The notes under the pieces are model-generated. The model was not told where the DNA came from. It made no database searches and worked only from the letters and a program-made list of their open reading frames with translations. Both the position numbers and the translations under genes were made by a program. Shown here piece after piece: positions 1-11,375 of a stretch of 64,000 nucleotides of DNA. Source of the stretch: Cervus elaphus (taxonomy: Eukaryota; Chordata; Mammalia; Artiodactyla; Cervidae); assembly GCF_910594005.1 (NCBI RefSeq), contig NC_057826.1, forward strand, positions 81,899,163 through 81,963,162. The letters run 5' to 3'. Numbering within the stretch: position 1 is the first letter of the stretch; each line of letters opens with the position of its first letter.

Positions 1-674
1 TCAAAACATTTTAAAGATGAATTTGCAGTATGTTCCTCTCCTACCATTGACCACAATAAATTTGAGCCAAAAATAGTCAATGATGGTGAACTGTAACTCT
101 GCCCAGGGAGGAAAATGAATCACAGAGAAAAACTCCTTAGAGGGTTTCCAGTTCAACCTTGTCAGCTGAGGCCTAAGGATCTGAGGTCCAGAGAGGGAGA
201 GTGAGACGGCAGAGCTTGGCCTAGAACCTGTGTCTTCCAGTTCCTCTTCTAGGACTCCAAACTGTGACGATGAGAATCAGTTCAGCTGAATAATGGCAGA
301 AAAAAAAAAAAAATATATATATATATATATATGTTGAGCCAATGAGGCTTAGAAAAAGCCATTAACATTAATGAGGATAGCAGGAGGGGCAGTGGTGGTT
401 ACTCATTGAACACCCTTCCCTAGCCGTGCCCTTGTTCTTCCAAGCCTGGAAACACTAGCTTCTAGTGGAGCTGTGGAAAACAGTGGCAAAATGGCATATG
501 CAAAGGCACAGCCTGATTCAAACATCTGTTGACCATCACTAAGCAGATCAGCAAGAGTCAGAAGGAAAGCAGAGGACACTGGCCAGTCTTCTGATTCTGA
601 GAAGATGGGAAATCTTAAGTGAATTCAACCAGATGCACATTTTATCCACCAGGACCAAACCTTTGGTCAGAAAC
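1..674. other. Unique sequence with a possible MIR and an A/AT tract
   Basis: The part at about 165-280 resembles the 3' half of a MIR (GAGGTCCAGAGAGGG, then a stretch like the MIR 'cacagctagg...gaacccaggtc' core), at low confidence. A poly(A) run passes directly into (AT)n at about 300-332. Nothing coding is visible. Confidence -1.
300..332. repeat. Poly(A)-(AT)n tract
   Basis: Fourteen or so A residues run into about nine AT units. This may be the decayed tail of a retroposon, but no body could be identified upstream. Confidence -1.
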
Positions 675-788
675 CCATGACTTCTTTTATTTTTTTTCAA
701 TATTTCAAAAGTTGAAGTATAGCTGATTTACTATTTTATGTTAATTTATGCTGTACAATAAAGTGATTCAGTTACAACACACACACAT

Positions 789-790
<2 letters not shown>

Positions 791-824
<34 letters not shown>
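791..824. repeat. (GT)17 microsatellite within L1 3'UTR
   Basis: An uninterrupted GT dinucleotide run follows a short CA run at 776-787. The 81-residue open frame of repeated Cys-Val across it is a by-product of the repeat. Confidence -1.
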
Positions 825-829
<5 letters not shown>

Positions 830-872
830 CACTCTGTTAAAATTTTTCTTTTCCATTATTACTATAGGATAT

Positions 873-1193
873 ATTTTTTAAAGATTTATTTATTTATTTT
901 TATTTTCCGGCTGTGGTGGGTCTTTGTTGCTGCATGCGGGCTTTCTCTAGTTGTGAAGGGCAGGGGCAATTCTCCAGTTGTGGTGTGTGGGCTTCTCATT
1001 AGAGTGGCTTCTCTTGTTGTGGAGCAGGGGCTCTAGGCACACAGGCTTCAGTAGCTGTAGCACGTGGGCTCAGTAGTTCTGACACACGGGCTTAGTTTCT
1101 CGGTAGCATGTGGGATCTTCCCCGACCAGGGATTGAACTGGGGTCTCTTGCATTGGCAGGTGGATCCTTAACCACTGGACCACCAGGGAAGAC
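873..1193 (-). mobile_element. CHR-type tRNA-Glu SINE, near full length
   Basis: Reverse complement of a long CHR SINE: A/T-rich tail (TTTATTTATTTATTTT) at the left, then GGCTGTGGTGGGTCTTTG, and the tRNA-like head ending CCACTGGACCACCAGGGAAG at the right. It interrupts the L1 at 691-1437 and is therefore younger than it. Confidence -1.
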
Positions 1194-1453
1194 CATCAGA
1201 GAAGACTGAGTACAGTTCTCTGTGCGATACAGTAGGACTTTGTTTATCCATTCTATACATAGTGGATAAACAATGGATATACAATGGATATATTCTATAT
1301 ATATTGGATTTACATATATCCTAGATATACTGGATAAACAGTCCACTCTATATAGCTTATATCTTCTAACTCCAACCTTCCACTCCATCCCTCTCCTAAA
1401 GCCCTCCCCCTTGGCAACCACTAGTCCGTTCTTTATACCATGACTTCTTTTAT

Positions 1454-2463
1454 ATCAGAATGTTTCCAACTGTCTGAGAAGGATAATCTTGACTCCAGAT
1501 CTTACTCCATCATAAGGTCAATCATGAATCTCTTGTAGCATCATAGGTCACTTCACATCTCTACCCCTCAGTTTCCTCATCTGTAAGCTGGAGCTAATAT
1601 ACACAATTCAGCCAACTTGAGAGTTGAGAAGAGGTTACATAAGATGAAAGGTGTGCTTAAAGGATGAGCAGGAGAAGGAAAAGCAGATGAGAATTTTGAT
1701 GATGATGTTACCTTTGACCCCTGGTAGGAGTGAAGGCGAAGAGCTGTGCCTTTAGATAAGGCAAATCCGGTTTAAAAGTCAGATCATGGGCAAAACGTAT
1801 AATATTTCTGAGCCTTGGTTTCTTCAAATTCAAATGTGGAACAATAATAATACCCATTTCATCAGAAAAACAATTTAGGAAGAGACTCACAGCCAGCTTA
1901 TTATTTTGCTGTTACTCATGGAAACAGTAGCATGTGGGCCTTTCTGAGGGCTGGTTTAGAAAAGCAGATTGTTCACCTGTGGCTGCTCTTTATCATTCAA
2001 CTGTGTGAGTGGAACCAGTGAGATCAGCAGAATTTCCGGGGTGGTCAGAGCTTCAGGAATTTCGTAGGAAAATATTTCAAAAGCTCCCTTTGGGGAATAG
2101 TTTGGTCTCCATGACAGTTTCAAATCGTGAGAAAGTCCAGGCTCAGAGAAAAGCTGTTTGATGGGCCCAATGAGAAAGAGACACTAACGCGTAATGGAAG
2201 AAGCTGTTATTGTTTACGGTGAACATCCTCATTTGTCCAGTTTTGCTCACAACTCTATGAGGCGGGCAGTGGCTGCAGCCTCCACTACCCAGAAGAAGAA
2301 ACTGAGGCTATGAAAGTTCACGTTCAAGTTACTTTCCTAAGCAAATCGTCAACCAGTTGAATGATCTTCTCATGACATAGGCACTGCCTCTCACTCCACT
2401 TTACCAAGTTTAAGAACATGACTCTTACTTACATAAAACGTCCAGTCAAAAGTCACATGTCAA
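1454..2463. other. Mostly unique sequence with two MIR-like pieces
   Basis: About 1540-1650 reads like a minus-strand MIR (CAGTTTCCTCATCTGTAA). About 2200-2345 reads like a plus-strand MIR (AACTCTATGAGGCGGGCAG, then AGAAGAAACTGAGGC). The 60-residue open frame on the minus strand at 1708-1890 has no recognisable homology. Confidence -1.
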
Positions 2464-2580
2464 GGACTTCCCTGGTGGTCCAGTGGTTAAGACTCTGCAC
2501 TACCAATGCAAGGGGCATGAGTTCAGTCCCTGGTTGGGGAACTAAGATCCCACATGCCATGTGGCATGGCCAAAAAAATA
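2464..2580 (+). mobile_element. CHR-type SINE, short copy
   Basis: Starts GGACTTCCCTGGTGGTCCAG and keeps a degraded B-box region (TGAGTTCAGTCCCTGG). It ends in an A-rich stretch after GGCATGGCC. Only the tRNA-related head is present, about one third of the full family length. No clear target duplication was seen. Confidence -1.
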
Positions 2581-2736
2581 AAGCTAAACTACTAAAATTA
2601 AAGTATAGAAAGTCTTGAAAACAATGAGAGAAGATTCTTTAAAAAAAAAAGCTAAATATCAGTAATTAATATTAACAATTAATGTTTTATCCATTATGAT
2701 ACCAATATATCAAATAAGATATAAACCATACATTTA

Positions 2737-2926
2737 CTGGTGGCTCAGTTAGTAAGGAAGCTGCCTGCAATGCAGGGGACCTGAGTTTGATCCCTGGGTC
2801 AGGAAGATCCCCCAGAGAAGGGAATGGCAACCCACACCAGTATTGCCTGGAGAATCCCATGAACAGAGGAGCCTGGTGGGTCACAAAGAGTCAGACTTGA
2901 CTGAGCAACTAACACACTACACACAT
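2737..2926 (+). mobile_element. Bov-tA-group SINE with 9-bp target duplication
   Basis: Runs from CTGGTGGCTCAG through GAATGGCAACCCACACCAG to GAGTCAGACTTGACTGAGC. ATACATTTA is duplicated at 2728-2736 and 2927-2935, which marks the insertion. Confidence -1.
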
Positions 2927-2935
2927 ATACATTTA

Positions 2936-3798
2936 TGTATATTCAAAGATACAAAGTTTGGGGGAAGTTAAAGCAGAAGGTATTCAAGAAGAACTGAGAT
3001 ATCTGATACTTTGGAACCAGGTTGAAGGACTCAGTACTGCAGTCAGCACAGTTTGGCTTGCACACCTTCTCCCTTGGCTCTCTCCCTATCCCTGGATGGT
3101 GTTTTTACAGCTCTTTAATATTTTGTGTTCCTTGTTGTATAAGACACTTTTTATTAGCAATCCAATACCCATTCTCAACCCCCTTTCTTCTTTTGATGTC
3201 TTCACCAGAAATATTCACTTTCCCAATCTCCCTCCTAGCTAGGGATGGGCATGCCAACAGTTCTGGCCAATGACATATAAGTTGAGCTTGATTGGAGGTA
3301 ACAGTAATGGGAAAGCTTTCCTTTCCTGTTAAAAGGTTCAGGACTGTCTTTTCCATCTTTTTTTCGGCTTTGAACTCAGGTTTGATGGTTGGCCATCCCA
3401 TGACCATGGGAGAAAGGCCAAGGGGATCAGTAGAGAAGATATGATTAAAAGTACTAAACAACAGCTTTAGTTATTGCCTACTTCTAGACTTTGTTATGAG
3501 AGGAAAACAAAGGCCTCTTGGTTTATGCTACTCTAAGTTGGTTACTATTATGTAAAGTCAAACACATTACTAAATGATATGGCTGCTATCTTAGGACCTT
3601 TAGTGATCAGAGTATGGTCAGAAGGAGCGGGAATCATTATTTTTTACTCCATGTTGATGCTGGACTTTAGGAAGGGCACCCATGGTTCTGGGCCACTTTC
3701 CTGGTGCAAAAAGCTAAAAGGATGCATTTTAAAGGAATGGCTGGAAACACCAAGAATGTCTATTTTTAAAAGTTTAATTTTCCCAGGAATTATCAAGC
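2936..3798. other. Unique sequence and an old interspersed repeat
   Basis: About 3215-3550 contains the segment GTTCTGGCCAATGACATATA, which recurs in diverged form near 15890 and 40215. It is probably a mammal-wide old element whose family I could not name. The overlapping open frames of 83-118 codons here have no recognisable domain. Confidence -1.

Positions 3799-3854
<56 letters not shown>
3799..3854. repeat. (AT)n-(AC)n-(AT)n compound microsatellite
   Basis: An AT run, an AC run, then a second AT run. The two AT arms can pair around the AC block. Confidence -1.
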
Positions 3855-4224
3855 GATAGAACGGCTCAAATTTGATAAATATACTTAGAAATTAGAGATA
3901 TCTTTTAGTACTTTTCATAAAAGTTTAACAATATGGTATTCCAAAATTATCAGATTATCTTATCTTGGATCTAACTGGGGCTTCTTATTTCACGAGGTCT
4001 AAAGATTATATTTAAAGCCAAAATCCATCAGTATTGAACCTTTTTGTTCCTCTCAATCAAGTAGAGGTACTTTTCTGTTGCTTTTGGCTTAGTGAATATC
4101 CTCCTTTCTCCTCTCCTCTCCCCCAGAAAATCTCACAAACATGGGTAAAAAAAATCATTCCTGGACAATGGTTTTGTTTGGAAACAAGTCTAACAAAGGC
4201 AGTCTGGCCACACACATAAAGTCA

Positions 4225-5230
4225 AAACTTTATATACATTTGGACACCTGACCAGTTTTCACTTCTATGACTGTATCCTAAAAAAAAATCAATTGTATGT
4301 ACAAACTGGAAGCATAGGAATGCTCACAGTAATGCTTCCAATAATGAAAAATGAAGACAATGTGCTTGATTACACTCATGTGTGGAAACACCTATTCTTC
4401 CTATGCCCCTCTCTGTGGACCCACTGTACTTCCTGCTCTGTGAATAAAGGCTGAGCCGGTCATTTTCTTTGGGCAATGAAACCCAAGGCTTGATAAGCAC
4501 TTGTGCAACTGGACTTGCACCCTTGCACATTTATCATCACTACAAAAAAAAAAAACATACACTAGCCGACATTAGTATGAGAGGATGCCAGGAGATGGAT
4601 GACAAACTCATGGATAAGAGCCTCTCCGTCCACCCCCATTATGTACCAATGCCACCCCAGCCAGTCTGCAAACTCAAGAGCAGGCAGTAATGCTTAATTT
4701 CTTCAGGGCCCTCAGATTTTATGGTTGTTTGTTACACAGCATTATTATGACCATAGGTGACTGATCCACAATCTAATTGTCAAAAAATAAAGAATTTAAT
4801 AAACTGTGATATATATAGTGGAGTATTCAACAGTTACTATCTTGGCCACACTGCGCAGCATGCGGGATCTTAGTTTCCAGACCAGGTATTGAACCTGTGC
4901 CCCCTACAGTAGAAGCATAGAGTCTCAATGACTGGACCACCGGGGAAGTTCCAACAGTCATTATTATCAGTGATAGTAACCTATGTACATATTGACATGG
5001 AAAGTATCTAAAACATGCTAAGAATAAAGCAAATTACAAACATTTTATGTATAGCATGAATCCTTTCTTATATAAAATCTATATACATGTATGTGTTTAC
5101 ATGTACAGGAAAGAACCTGAAAAGAAATATACCAAATGTTAGCAGTGTTTCTCTCTGAGTGGTAAGAATATAAACATTTTCCCTTTTTTCCTAAAGACTT
5201 AGAGCTATGTTTTTTAAAAATCAGGCAACT
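4225..5230 (+). mobile_element. Degraded L1M 3' end, interrupted
   Basis: Parts at about 4225-4370 (TTCACTTCTATGACTGTATCC and following) and 4770-5230 (GTGGAGTATTCAACAG, later TGTTAGCAGTGTTTCTCTCTG) follow the order of an old L1M ORF2 end and 3'UTR. A CHR fragment interrupts the second part. The stretch at 4370-4770 was not recognised and may be a separate insertion. Confidence -1.
4840..4951 (-). mobile_element. CHR-type SINE fragment inside L1M
   Basis: Reverse-complement head: GCATGCGGGATCTTAG, then TATTGAACCTGTGCCCCC, ending GACTGGACCACCGGGGAAG. The L1M reading resumes on the far side with ACAGTCATTATTATCAG, repeating the AACAGT motif of the near side, a possible short target duplication. 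Confidence -1.
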
Positions 5231-6334
5231 AAAGGTTGAAATGTGCTTCAAAAATTAAACCAAATTCCACGGAACTACCAAAAACAGCCCAGACTGTTGT
5301 TTCTAAAATTTTTCCATCTCCTAACTCAACTGATGAAAAGCCTTTGATTATGATTCTGAGTAGAATATCTGTGACTTAGTCTTTATACAGTTTCCCAAAG
5401 GTAAGGTTAATCTTCTCTCCCACCTTTAACTCGATGACTTGTGCTTGATCTGCCCATAAAACCCCAAATCCAGAGCAATGATTGGGAAAGCGCAGACTCT
5501 AATAAAAATAAGTTCATTAGTGTCAAGGAAAGAGAAAGCTTACCCAATTAAGAGGACTAAGATTTGGCATCAGAAGCAGAAGCTGTGAATACGATAAACA
5601 ACACTGACAAATGGATGAGGAGAATGCTATTTAAGTCTCCTGGGAATTTGTGGGAAATATGTCCACCAAATACCTCATTCAGGTACAGGGGAGTCATTGA
5701 AAACATCTGACAAAAAAAAAAAAAAAATCTGCCAGTGGTCAGCTAGCATTTACAGATCCCAGACATGCCTTGCAAAAAAATGCCCTAATTTTCCTGCAGG
5801 TGTTTCTGCTCCCTTGACTGCCACTGTACTATTGGGGCCTGCTGCTCTCTGGTGTTAAAGATTATAGTTGTTTCGGTTACAAGACATGAAGCAGACCTGT
5901 GGTTTCAGGAAATATTAAAGACCTGTTCGCTTGCAGGAAAATGACAGAAACTTTCATCTCTGTTAACCAGCAAACAGTCCCTTTCTCTAATGGCCCATTA
6001 GAGAAGCCAGAGGAAGACAGGTCTCAGAGCACTTTGCCGCACTGCCCAGTGTCTGGAAGAAAGTCCATATGGTTCATGTCCCTTGTGATCACTCATTTGG
6101 TTGCCAGGGACCTCCCATTATCAGAAAATGGTCCCCAATGTTTCTGTTATATGTTATACAATTAGAGTGAGCATGTGTGCTGTAAGCCACATAAAAGGGA
6201 TCTGAATTTTAGTTGCTACCTGTAACTGACATTCCTTCTAGCTGAAGTTCAAGATCTACATCTCTCCTCATAATGCTGCACTATTTTATAACAGGTTACC
6301 AAGAGTGCTGCTATTTTGATTTTGTTACTACTTA
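5231..6334. other. Unique sequence
   Basis: No family was recognised. There is a poly(A) run at 5712-5727. The 88-codon open frame at 5899-6165 shows no motif or splice context that would make it a gene. Confidence -1.
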
Positions 6335-6451
6335 GTATGGCAACCCACTCTAGTATTCTTGCCTGGAAAATCCCACGGATGGAGGAACCTGGTAGGCTAT
6401 AGTCGATGGGGTCGCAAAGAGTCAGACACGACTGAGTGACTCCACTCACTT
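6335..6451 (+). mobile_element. Bov-tA-group SINE, 5'-truncated
   Basis: Lacks the tRNA-like head and begins near GTATGGCAACCCACTCTAG. It runs to GAGTCAGACACGACTGAGTG, the BovB-related tail. Confidence -1.
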
Positions 6452-6600
6452 TGCCATCGCTGCTCCTAGTATATTGTTTGAGTGGAAACCACCAAATTAT
6501 GTCCTCCACTGCATCTCCATCTGCTGCATCTTTCTACTTGATAAATATCTCTCTAAAGACACTGTATATGCATGTTCATTTATAAAAATAAGAGGAAATT

Positions 6601-6798
6601 ATTAGTCACTCAGTAGCGTTGAACTCTTTGCAACCCCATGGGCTGTATGTAGCCCGCCAGGATTCATGTAATTCTCCAGGTGAGAATACTGGAGTAGGTA
6701 GCCATTCCCTTCTCCAGGGGATCTTCCTGACCTAGGGATCAAACCTAGGTCACCTGCATTGCAGGCAGATTCTTTACCATCTGAGCCACCAAGGAGGG
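6601..6798 (-). mobile_element. Bov-tA-group SINE
   Basis: Reverse complement, from CACTCAGTAGCGTTGAACTC to the head CCATCTGAGCCACCAAGGAG. The usual CTCTGTCCATGG segment is altered. No clear target duplication was seen. Confidence -1.
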
Positions 6799-8689
6799 TA
6801 TAATCTTTCCCATTTCATATTGAATCTCAAAGGGGGCTTAAATAAATACATGTTATAATACAAGAGCATATAAATTAAAATAAGTAGATGACATAACAAA
6901 GCCAGGAGTGACTCCACACATATTGTACCTACTGTCCCTGCTAGAGGTTAGCTCTGAACTGTCTGTTGGGAGCAGTGATAGACACAGGACTCATGGGATG
7001 GGAGTAGGTTGGTTACTCAGGACAAAGATGGCTAATTCTATTCAGCTAAACCTGAGGGAAACCTCTCCCCTGGGTCCACATTAGGGGGCTGCTGTGGAAT
7101 GTAATGATGTCTTCAAGGAAATGCCGCACAAAGCCAGCTAACAGTTTCATGGGGCTGTTTCTTACAACAGCCCTCAAAGCAGGCTGGGAGTGTAAGCCTT
7201 CCTCCTCAGGGACTAAAACAATTTGATCTGGACACACAGCTCTACTGCCCGGCACCTGATCCAGGGACAGATTTGGAGGCAAGCAGAAAGACTGTAATCA
7301 TTTTTTAAAGCTGCACAACGCTGTCTTCAAACGATGCCTTACTCGGGAGTGGGAAACACAGGAAGAGGAGCAGGTTTGGTGTGGCAGATGATGAGAGCAG
7401 TTTTAGAGATGCTAACGGTGGACCTCTGGAGGGACATTCAGCTCTTGACCAAGGCCGGAGATTGGGAGGGAGATGTGGGCCAGTGATGAAGACTGGAGAA
7501 ACACCAGCACAACAGTGGTGGATGAGACAGGTAGAGAAGAGCCGACCCAGCTAAGGGGGCAAAAACCGAAGAAGCTGAGGACCCACAGATAAAAGAGTTG
7601 TTCAAGAAGTAAAGGAAGCAGCAGTTTTTATCTCCACTCTGTAATATGCCGTGTAAGGCTCCCAGTGTGGCCTCCATCCTCCTAACTGTACTCCTGGGAC
7701 TTTCAAGTGTCTCTTGCCATCCACTTGCCTTTTCATCCTCCCGGCGCAAGAGCTGCGGGCAGTGTGGGGGAAATGAATTCAAGACCCGGGGCTTGCAGTA
7801 TAGCACATCCACTTCCTCCACCTCTGGACTCCTCTGGCAACCTCAAATGCTGTTTCCATACATGCTCACAGCTCTCCTGGCTGGCTGTTCACCCTCTTGC
7901 TCCACTCCATATTCCACAGAAGAATGAGGCAAGCAGGTTGGGCAGCTGGCTCTGGTGGGCCCCTTGCTTGTCTGAGCCTTCTTCTCAATGCTGTGAGCTC
8001 ATGATCAGGTTCTAGAAATGTTTGCAAACCAGGATCTGTATGACAAATGATTTGCATGTTTACCTTGGTGAACTGTGCTATTTTAGGGACCCATTTGCAG
8101 CTATATTTTCGTGGGCTCTAAGTGATTTCTGCAGGCAAGTTTGGGCATGGCCAAGTTCCCTAGAAATGAGTTTAGATACCTCTGGGAGAAAGTCAAGTAC
8201 TCTATCTGTTGCTCCAAATAGGAGGATGCCACTGGAGTTTCCCTCAGGTTCATCCTAAAAAGAAGAAGGATTAGAGACTTTTCTAAAGGGAAAAACATTT
8301 TCATTGGGATTTAGACCATTCTGAAGAAAAAGATGAATTAGATGTCTGCCTGGGGGAACGCTGGGGCCGCTGGTGTTTCCTAAGGGTCACTTTTCTAAAA
8401 GCAAATGTCTCCAATGTTTCTTAAACTGGTGGAACAACTGCCCAGCAGAGGGTTTGGCAACTCTGCCACAAGCTCCCGTCAAAAGATGCACAATAGTACT
8501 TCTGGGTCCCAGCTATTCCTTTGGACCCAGGGATCTTGAAGACAAGCAGGATTTTCTGGAGAAGCTGCCAGTTTGGGACACTGGAAGTTGTCTGAAGGGA
8601 GCCAAGGGCAGGTAAGTATCAGCAACAGACAGAGAATGGGGCAAATAGCTATCAGGAATGGGTGGGGGTGGGGCAAAGGAGAATCTGAG
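6799..8689. other. Longest unannotated block of the first 10 kb
   Basis: No repeat family was recognised across almost 1.9 kb. Plus-strand 7646-7927 opens a 93-codon frame whose first 24 residues look like a signal peptide (MPCKAPSVASILLTVLLG) followed by a few cysteines. There is no promoter, splice or conservation evidence, so it is not called as a gene. Confidence -1.
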
Positions 8690-8915
8690 CTTCCATTTGT
8701 GGAATGCCAGTGATGTGTCAAAGCCTTTGCTAAGTACTGCGTATACATGTGTTACCTTATTTGATCGTCATAAAACCTATGATCTAATCCCCATTTTATC
8801 GATAACAAACTGAGGCTCAAGGAGATTAAAAAACTTGGCAAAAGTCCGAGTAAGTAGTTGAATAGAGATATGAACCCAAAGCCCATTTCTTAGCCATTTC
8901 TTTATGCGTACTCTC
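8690..8915 (+). mobile_element. MIR, nearly full length
   Basis: Reads TGCCAGTGATGTGTCAAAGC, then CCCCATTTTATCGATAACAA, ACTGAGGCTCAAGGAG and ATATGAACCCAAAGCCC, the normal order of the MIR core and 3' part. Confidence -1.
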
Positions 8916-8937
8916 TAACTTCTCATTATTCAGGACC

Positions 8938-9066
8938 AGCACAGATCAGTATTGCCTGGGAACTTGTTAAAAATGCAGACTCTCAGGTCCCACCAAAGAC
9001 CTCCCAAATTAAAATCTTCATTTAACAAGATCCCTGGTGATCTGTATGTGACCAAGTCTGAGAAGT
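8938..9066 (+). mobile_element. MER5A-like hAT-Charlie fragment
   Basis: Contains CAGTATTGCCTGGGAACTTG, AAAATGCAGACTCTCAGG and CAAGATCCCTGGTGATCTG, in MER5A order. It ends near AAGTCTGAGAAGTAT. Confidence -1.
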
Positions 9067-9150
9067 ATATCCCTGACATATTGCTACTGTCTGGTCAATT
9101 AATACTCACTGGAAGAGGTACCACAACATGGAATAACTAGAGACTAGTTT

Positions 9151-9354
9151 GTGTGTTAGTTGCTCAGTTGTGTCCAACTCTTTGTGACCCCAGGGGCTGT
9201 AGCCTGCTAGGTTCCTCTGTTCATGGAACTTTCCAGGCAAGAATACTGGAATGGGTTGCCATTTCCTTCTCCAGGGGATCTTTCCAACCCAGGGACTGAA
9301 GTTGGGTCTCCTGCATTGCAGGCAGAATCTTTACCATCTGAGCCACCAGGGAAG
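9151..9354 (-). mobile_element. Bov-tA-group SINE
   Basis: Reverse complement, from TTAGTTGCTCAGTTGTGTCC to the head CCATCTGAGCCACCAGGGAA. It is complete in length. The two open frames over it (minus 9207-9404 and plus 9223-9504) are SINE translations. Confidence -1.
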
Positions 9355-9659
9355 TTAGAAAATATAAAATTGGGACAATCTTTTTGGAGAACAAAATTTG
9401 TCACTATCTATCAAAATTTAAAATACACTTTCCCTTTAAAGGAGAATGCTATTCAAGAAATTTACTCTCCTTATAAGCTCATATACATGTGCAGAGATCT
9501 ATGAAAAGATCACAACTGTGTAGAACAGCAAACCTCTTAAATGTGTGTCAACAGGTACCGAGAAACAGATGGCAGGTTCAAATTATGACAGTCTGAGGAG
9601 GGTTTAATAAAGGGATTATCAGCAAAGGTGTGGGTCAGGCAAAAGAAGAAGGTTTAGTG

Positions 9660-9847
9660 CAGTGGTTCTCAAACTTAAGTGTGCACCAGAATCACCCGGA
9701 GGATTTGTTGAAACACACACACTGCTGGACCCCATCCCTAGAGGGTCTGAATCACCAGGTATGGGGCTGGCCTGGGAGTCTATAATTCTAAGTTTCCAGG
9801 TGATGCTGATTTTGCTGGTCCAGCAATGACACTTTGAAAATCACTTG
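9660..9847 (+). mobile_element. MER5-type hAT-Charlie MITE, full length
   Basis: Begins CAGTGGTTCTCAAACTTA and ends ACTTTGAAAATCACTTG, which are matching terminal inverted repeats. Between them are GTGCACCAGAATCACC and CCAGGTGATGCTGATTTTGC. The flanks GTTTAGTG and CATAGTG suggest a decayed 8-bp target duplication. Confidence -1.
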
Positions 9848-10679
9848 CATAGTGTGGTAACTTAGGACGAGTAAGTAAGAGTGAAGAAGGGGGACAGTGG
9901 GACAAGGGGAGGGAGAGACTGCAGAAACCTGAAAGGAAATGGTCATGTGGAAAAAGCACCTAAAAAGTAAGAAGTGAGGCAAGGGGATAAACTCCCCAGC
10001 CTCACTCTCCTCTCTCCTTCCTCTCTCGCATTGAGCTTTCCCCTGGATGAACCCAACGGGAAACCAGGAGGACGCAATCCAAACAGGACCTCCGGCAGGC
10101 AGACAGCAGGATGAAGAGGGCCCCTGAAGGGGAGCAAGAGGAAAGTACCACAGGAGCAGACTTGCTGCATGAAGCCAGGGAGAGCTGTTCAGTCACGAAC
10201 AAGAATCCAGCAGCCCACATGTACCGCGATGCTGTCCTTGGTGTACAAATAGTGCAGAACATCTCTGTAAGGGCACAAGAGTCTATGAACCATGATCACC
10301 CCTGCCTCTTGGGCACTGGGATTCCAGGAGTGAACACAGCCTGACTATGGAGGAGGTCAGAGGGATCAGTGGGTAAGTCTGACCAGCGAACCACATGGGG
10401 AGGAAGAGTCAGCATTAAAAGACTGCCCAGCAAGGTCCATCACCACAGGGCCCTCGCTGGGGTGAGTCTCAGCCTGGATGCACATCTGAACCACCTGGGA
10501 ATCTTTGAAAACTACCACAAAGACCCCAGCCCTAGAAGCTCCAATAGAACTCATCTGGAATGACCTGGGCTGATAAGGAAGAATGTCCGAGGTAAGGCTG
10601 CACTGGGCTCATTGCTTTCTGTTGAGCGCCCTCCACTGATGGCAACCTGCACATCTCTGTGCATCCTCATTGTTCAGTT
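9848..10679. other. Unique sequence with one MER5-like piece
   Basis: About 10465-10570 (GGATGCACATCTGAACCACC, then GACCCCAGCCCTAG) resembles MER5. The rest, including a purine-rich stretch at 9880-9930, was not assigned. Confidence -1.
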
Positions 10680-10730
10680 GTTCATCATTACCACCAGCTG
10701 AAGTTAACCTATTCTGGACGAATTATCTGT
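10680..10730 (+). repeat. Left arm of a 50-bp inverted repeat
   Basis: The 48-nt core 10683-10730 (CATCATTACCACCAGCTGAA through GACGAATTATCTGT) reappears as its reverse complement at 12303-12350 with two mismatches. The arm stops exactly where the BovB 3' end begins. Confidence -1.
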
Positions 10731-11375
10731 CAGTCAGTTCAGTCGCTCAGTCATGTCTGACTCCGTGTGACCCCATGGACTGCAGCACACCAGGCTTCCC
10801 TGTCCATCACCAACTCCTAGAGCTTACTCAAACTCATGTCCATTGAGTCGGTGACGCCATCCAATCATCTCACCCTCTGTCGTCCCCTTCTCCTCCTGCC
10901 TTCAATCTTTCCCAGCATCAGGGTCTTTTCCAATGAGTCAGTTCTTCACATCAGGTGGCCAAAGTATTGGAGCTTCAGCTTCAGCATCAGTCCTTCCAAT
11001 GAATATTCAGGATTGATTTCCTTTAGGATTGACTGGTTTGATCTCTTTGCAGTCCAAGAGACTCTCAAATCTTCAACACCATAGTTCAAAAGCATCAGTT
11101 CTTCAGTGCTCAGCTTTATTTATAGTCCAACTCTCATATCCATACATGACTACTGGAAAAACCATAGCTTTGACTAGATGGACTTTTGTTGGCAAAGTAA
11201 TGTCTCTGCTTTTTAATATGCTGTCTAGGTTGGTCATAGCTTTTCTCCCAAGGAGCAAGCTTCTTTTAATTTCATGGCTGTAGTCACCATCTGCAGTGAT
11301 TTTGGAGCCCAAGAAAATGAGATATGTCACTGTTTCCATTGTTTCCCCATCTGTTTGCCTGTAGCCATGCATGTG
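10731..11375 (-). mobile_element. BovB LINE 3' fragment, 5'-truncated
   Basis: Reverse complement of the BovB 3' end: CAGTCAGTTCAGTCGCTCAG at its 3' terminus, then TGACGCCATCCAATCATC and ATGACTACTGGAAAAACCAT. Its minus-strand reading keeps recognisable C-terminal reverse transcriptase pieces (LDSILKSRDITLPTKV). The 5' break is near 11375. I found no direct target duplication; instead an inverted copy of the left flank lies at 12303. Confidence -1.

Larger units (their letters stand above)
691..1437 (-). mobile_element. 5'-truncated L1 3'UTR insertion, split by a SINE
   Basis: Minus-strand L1 3'UTR: the parts at 691-872 and 1194-1437 carry the reverse complement of typical ruminant L1 3' sequence (CAGTAGGACTTTGTTTATCC, CCCCCTTGGCAACCAC). 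It is flanked by a perfect 16-bp duplication CCATGACTTCTTTTAT at 675-690 and 1438-1453, so its two ends are fixed. A CHR SINE sits inside it, and a TG array (791-824) has grown in its T/AT-rich part. Confidence -1.

Noticed and set aside
791..1036. Cys-Val-rich 81-codon frame
   Set aside because: Product of the GT microsatellite and SINE sequence.
7646..7927. 93-codon plus-strand frame with a signal-peptide-like N-terminus and cysteines
   Set aside because: A short hydrophobic start can occur by chance. There is no homology, no exon structure and no promoter evidence.
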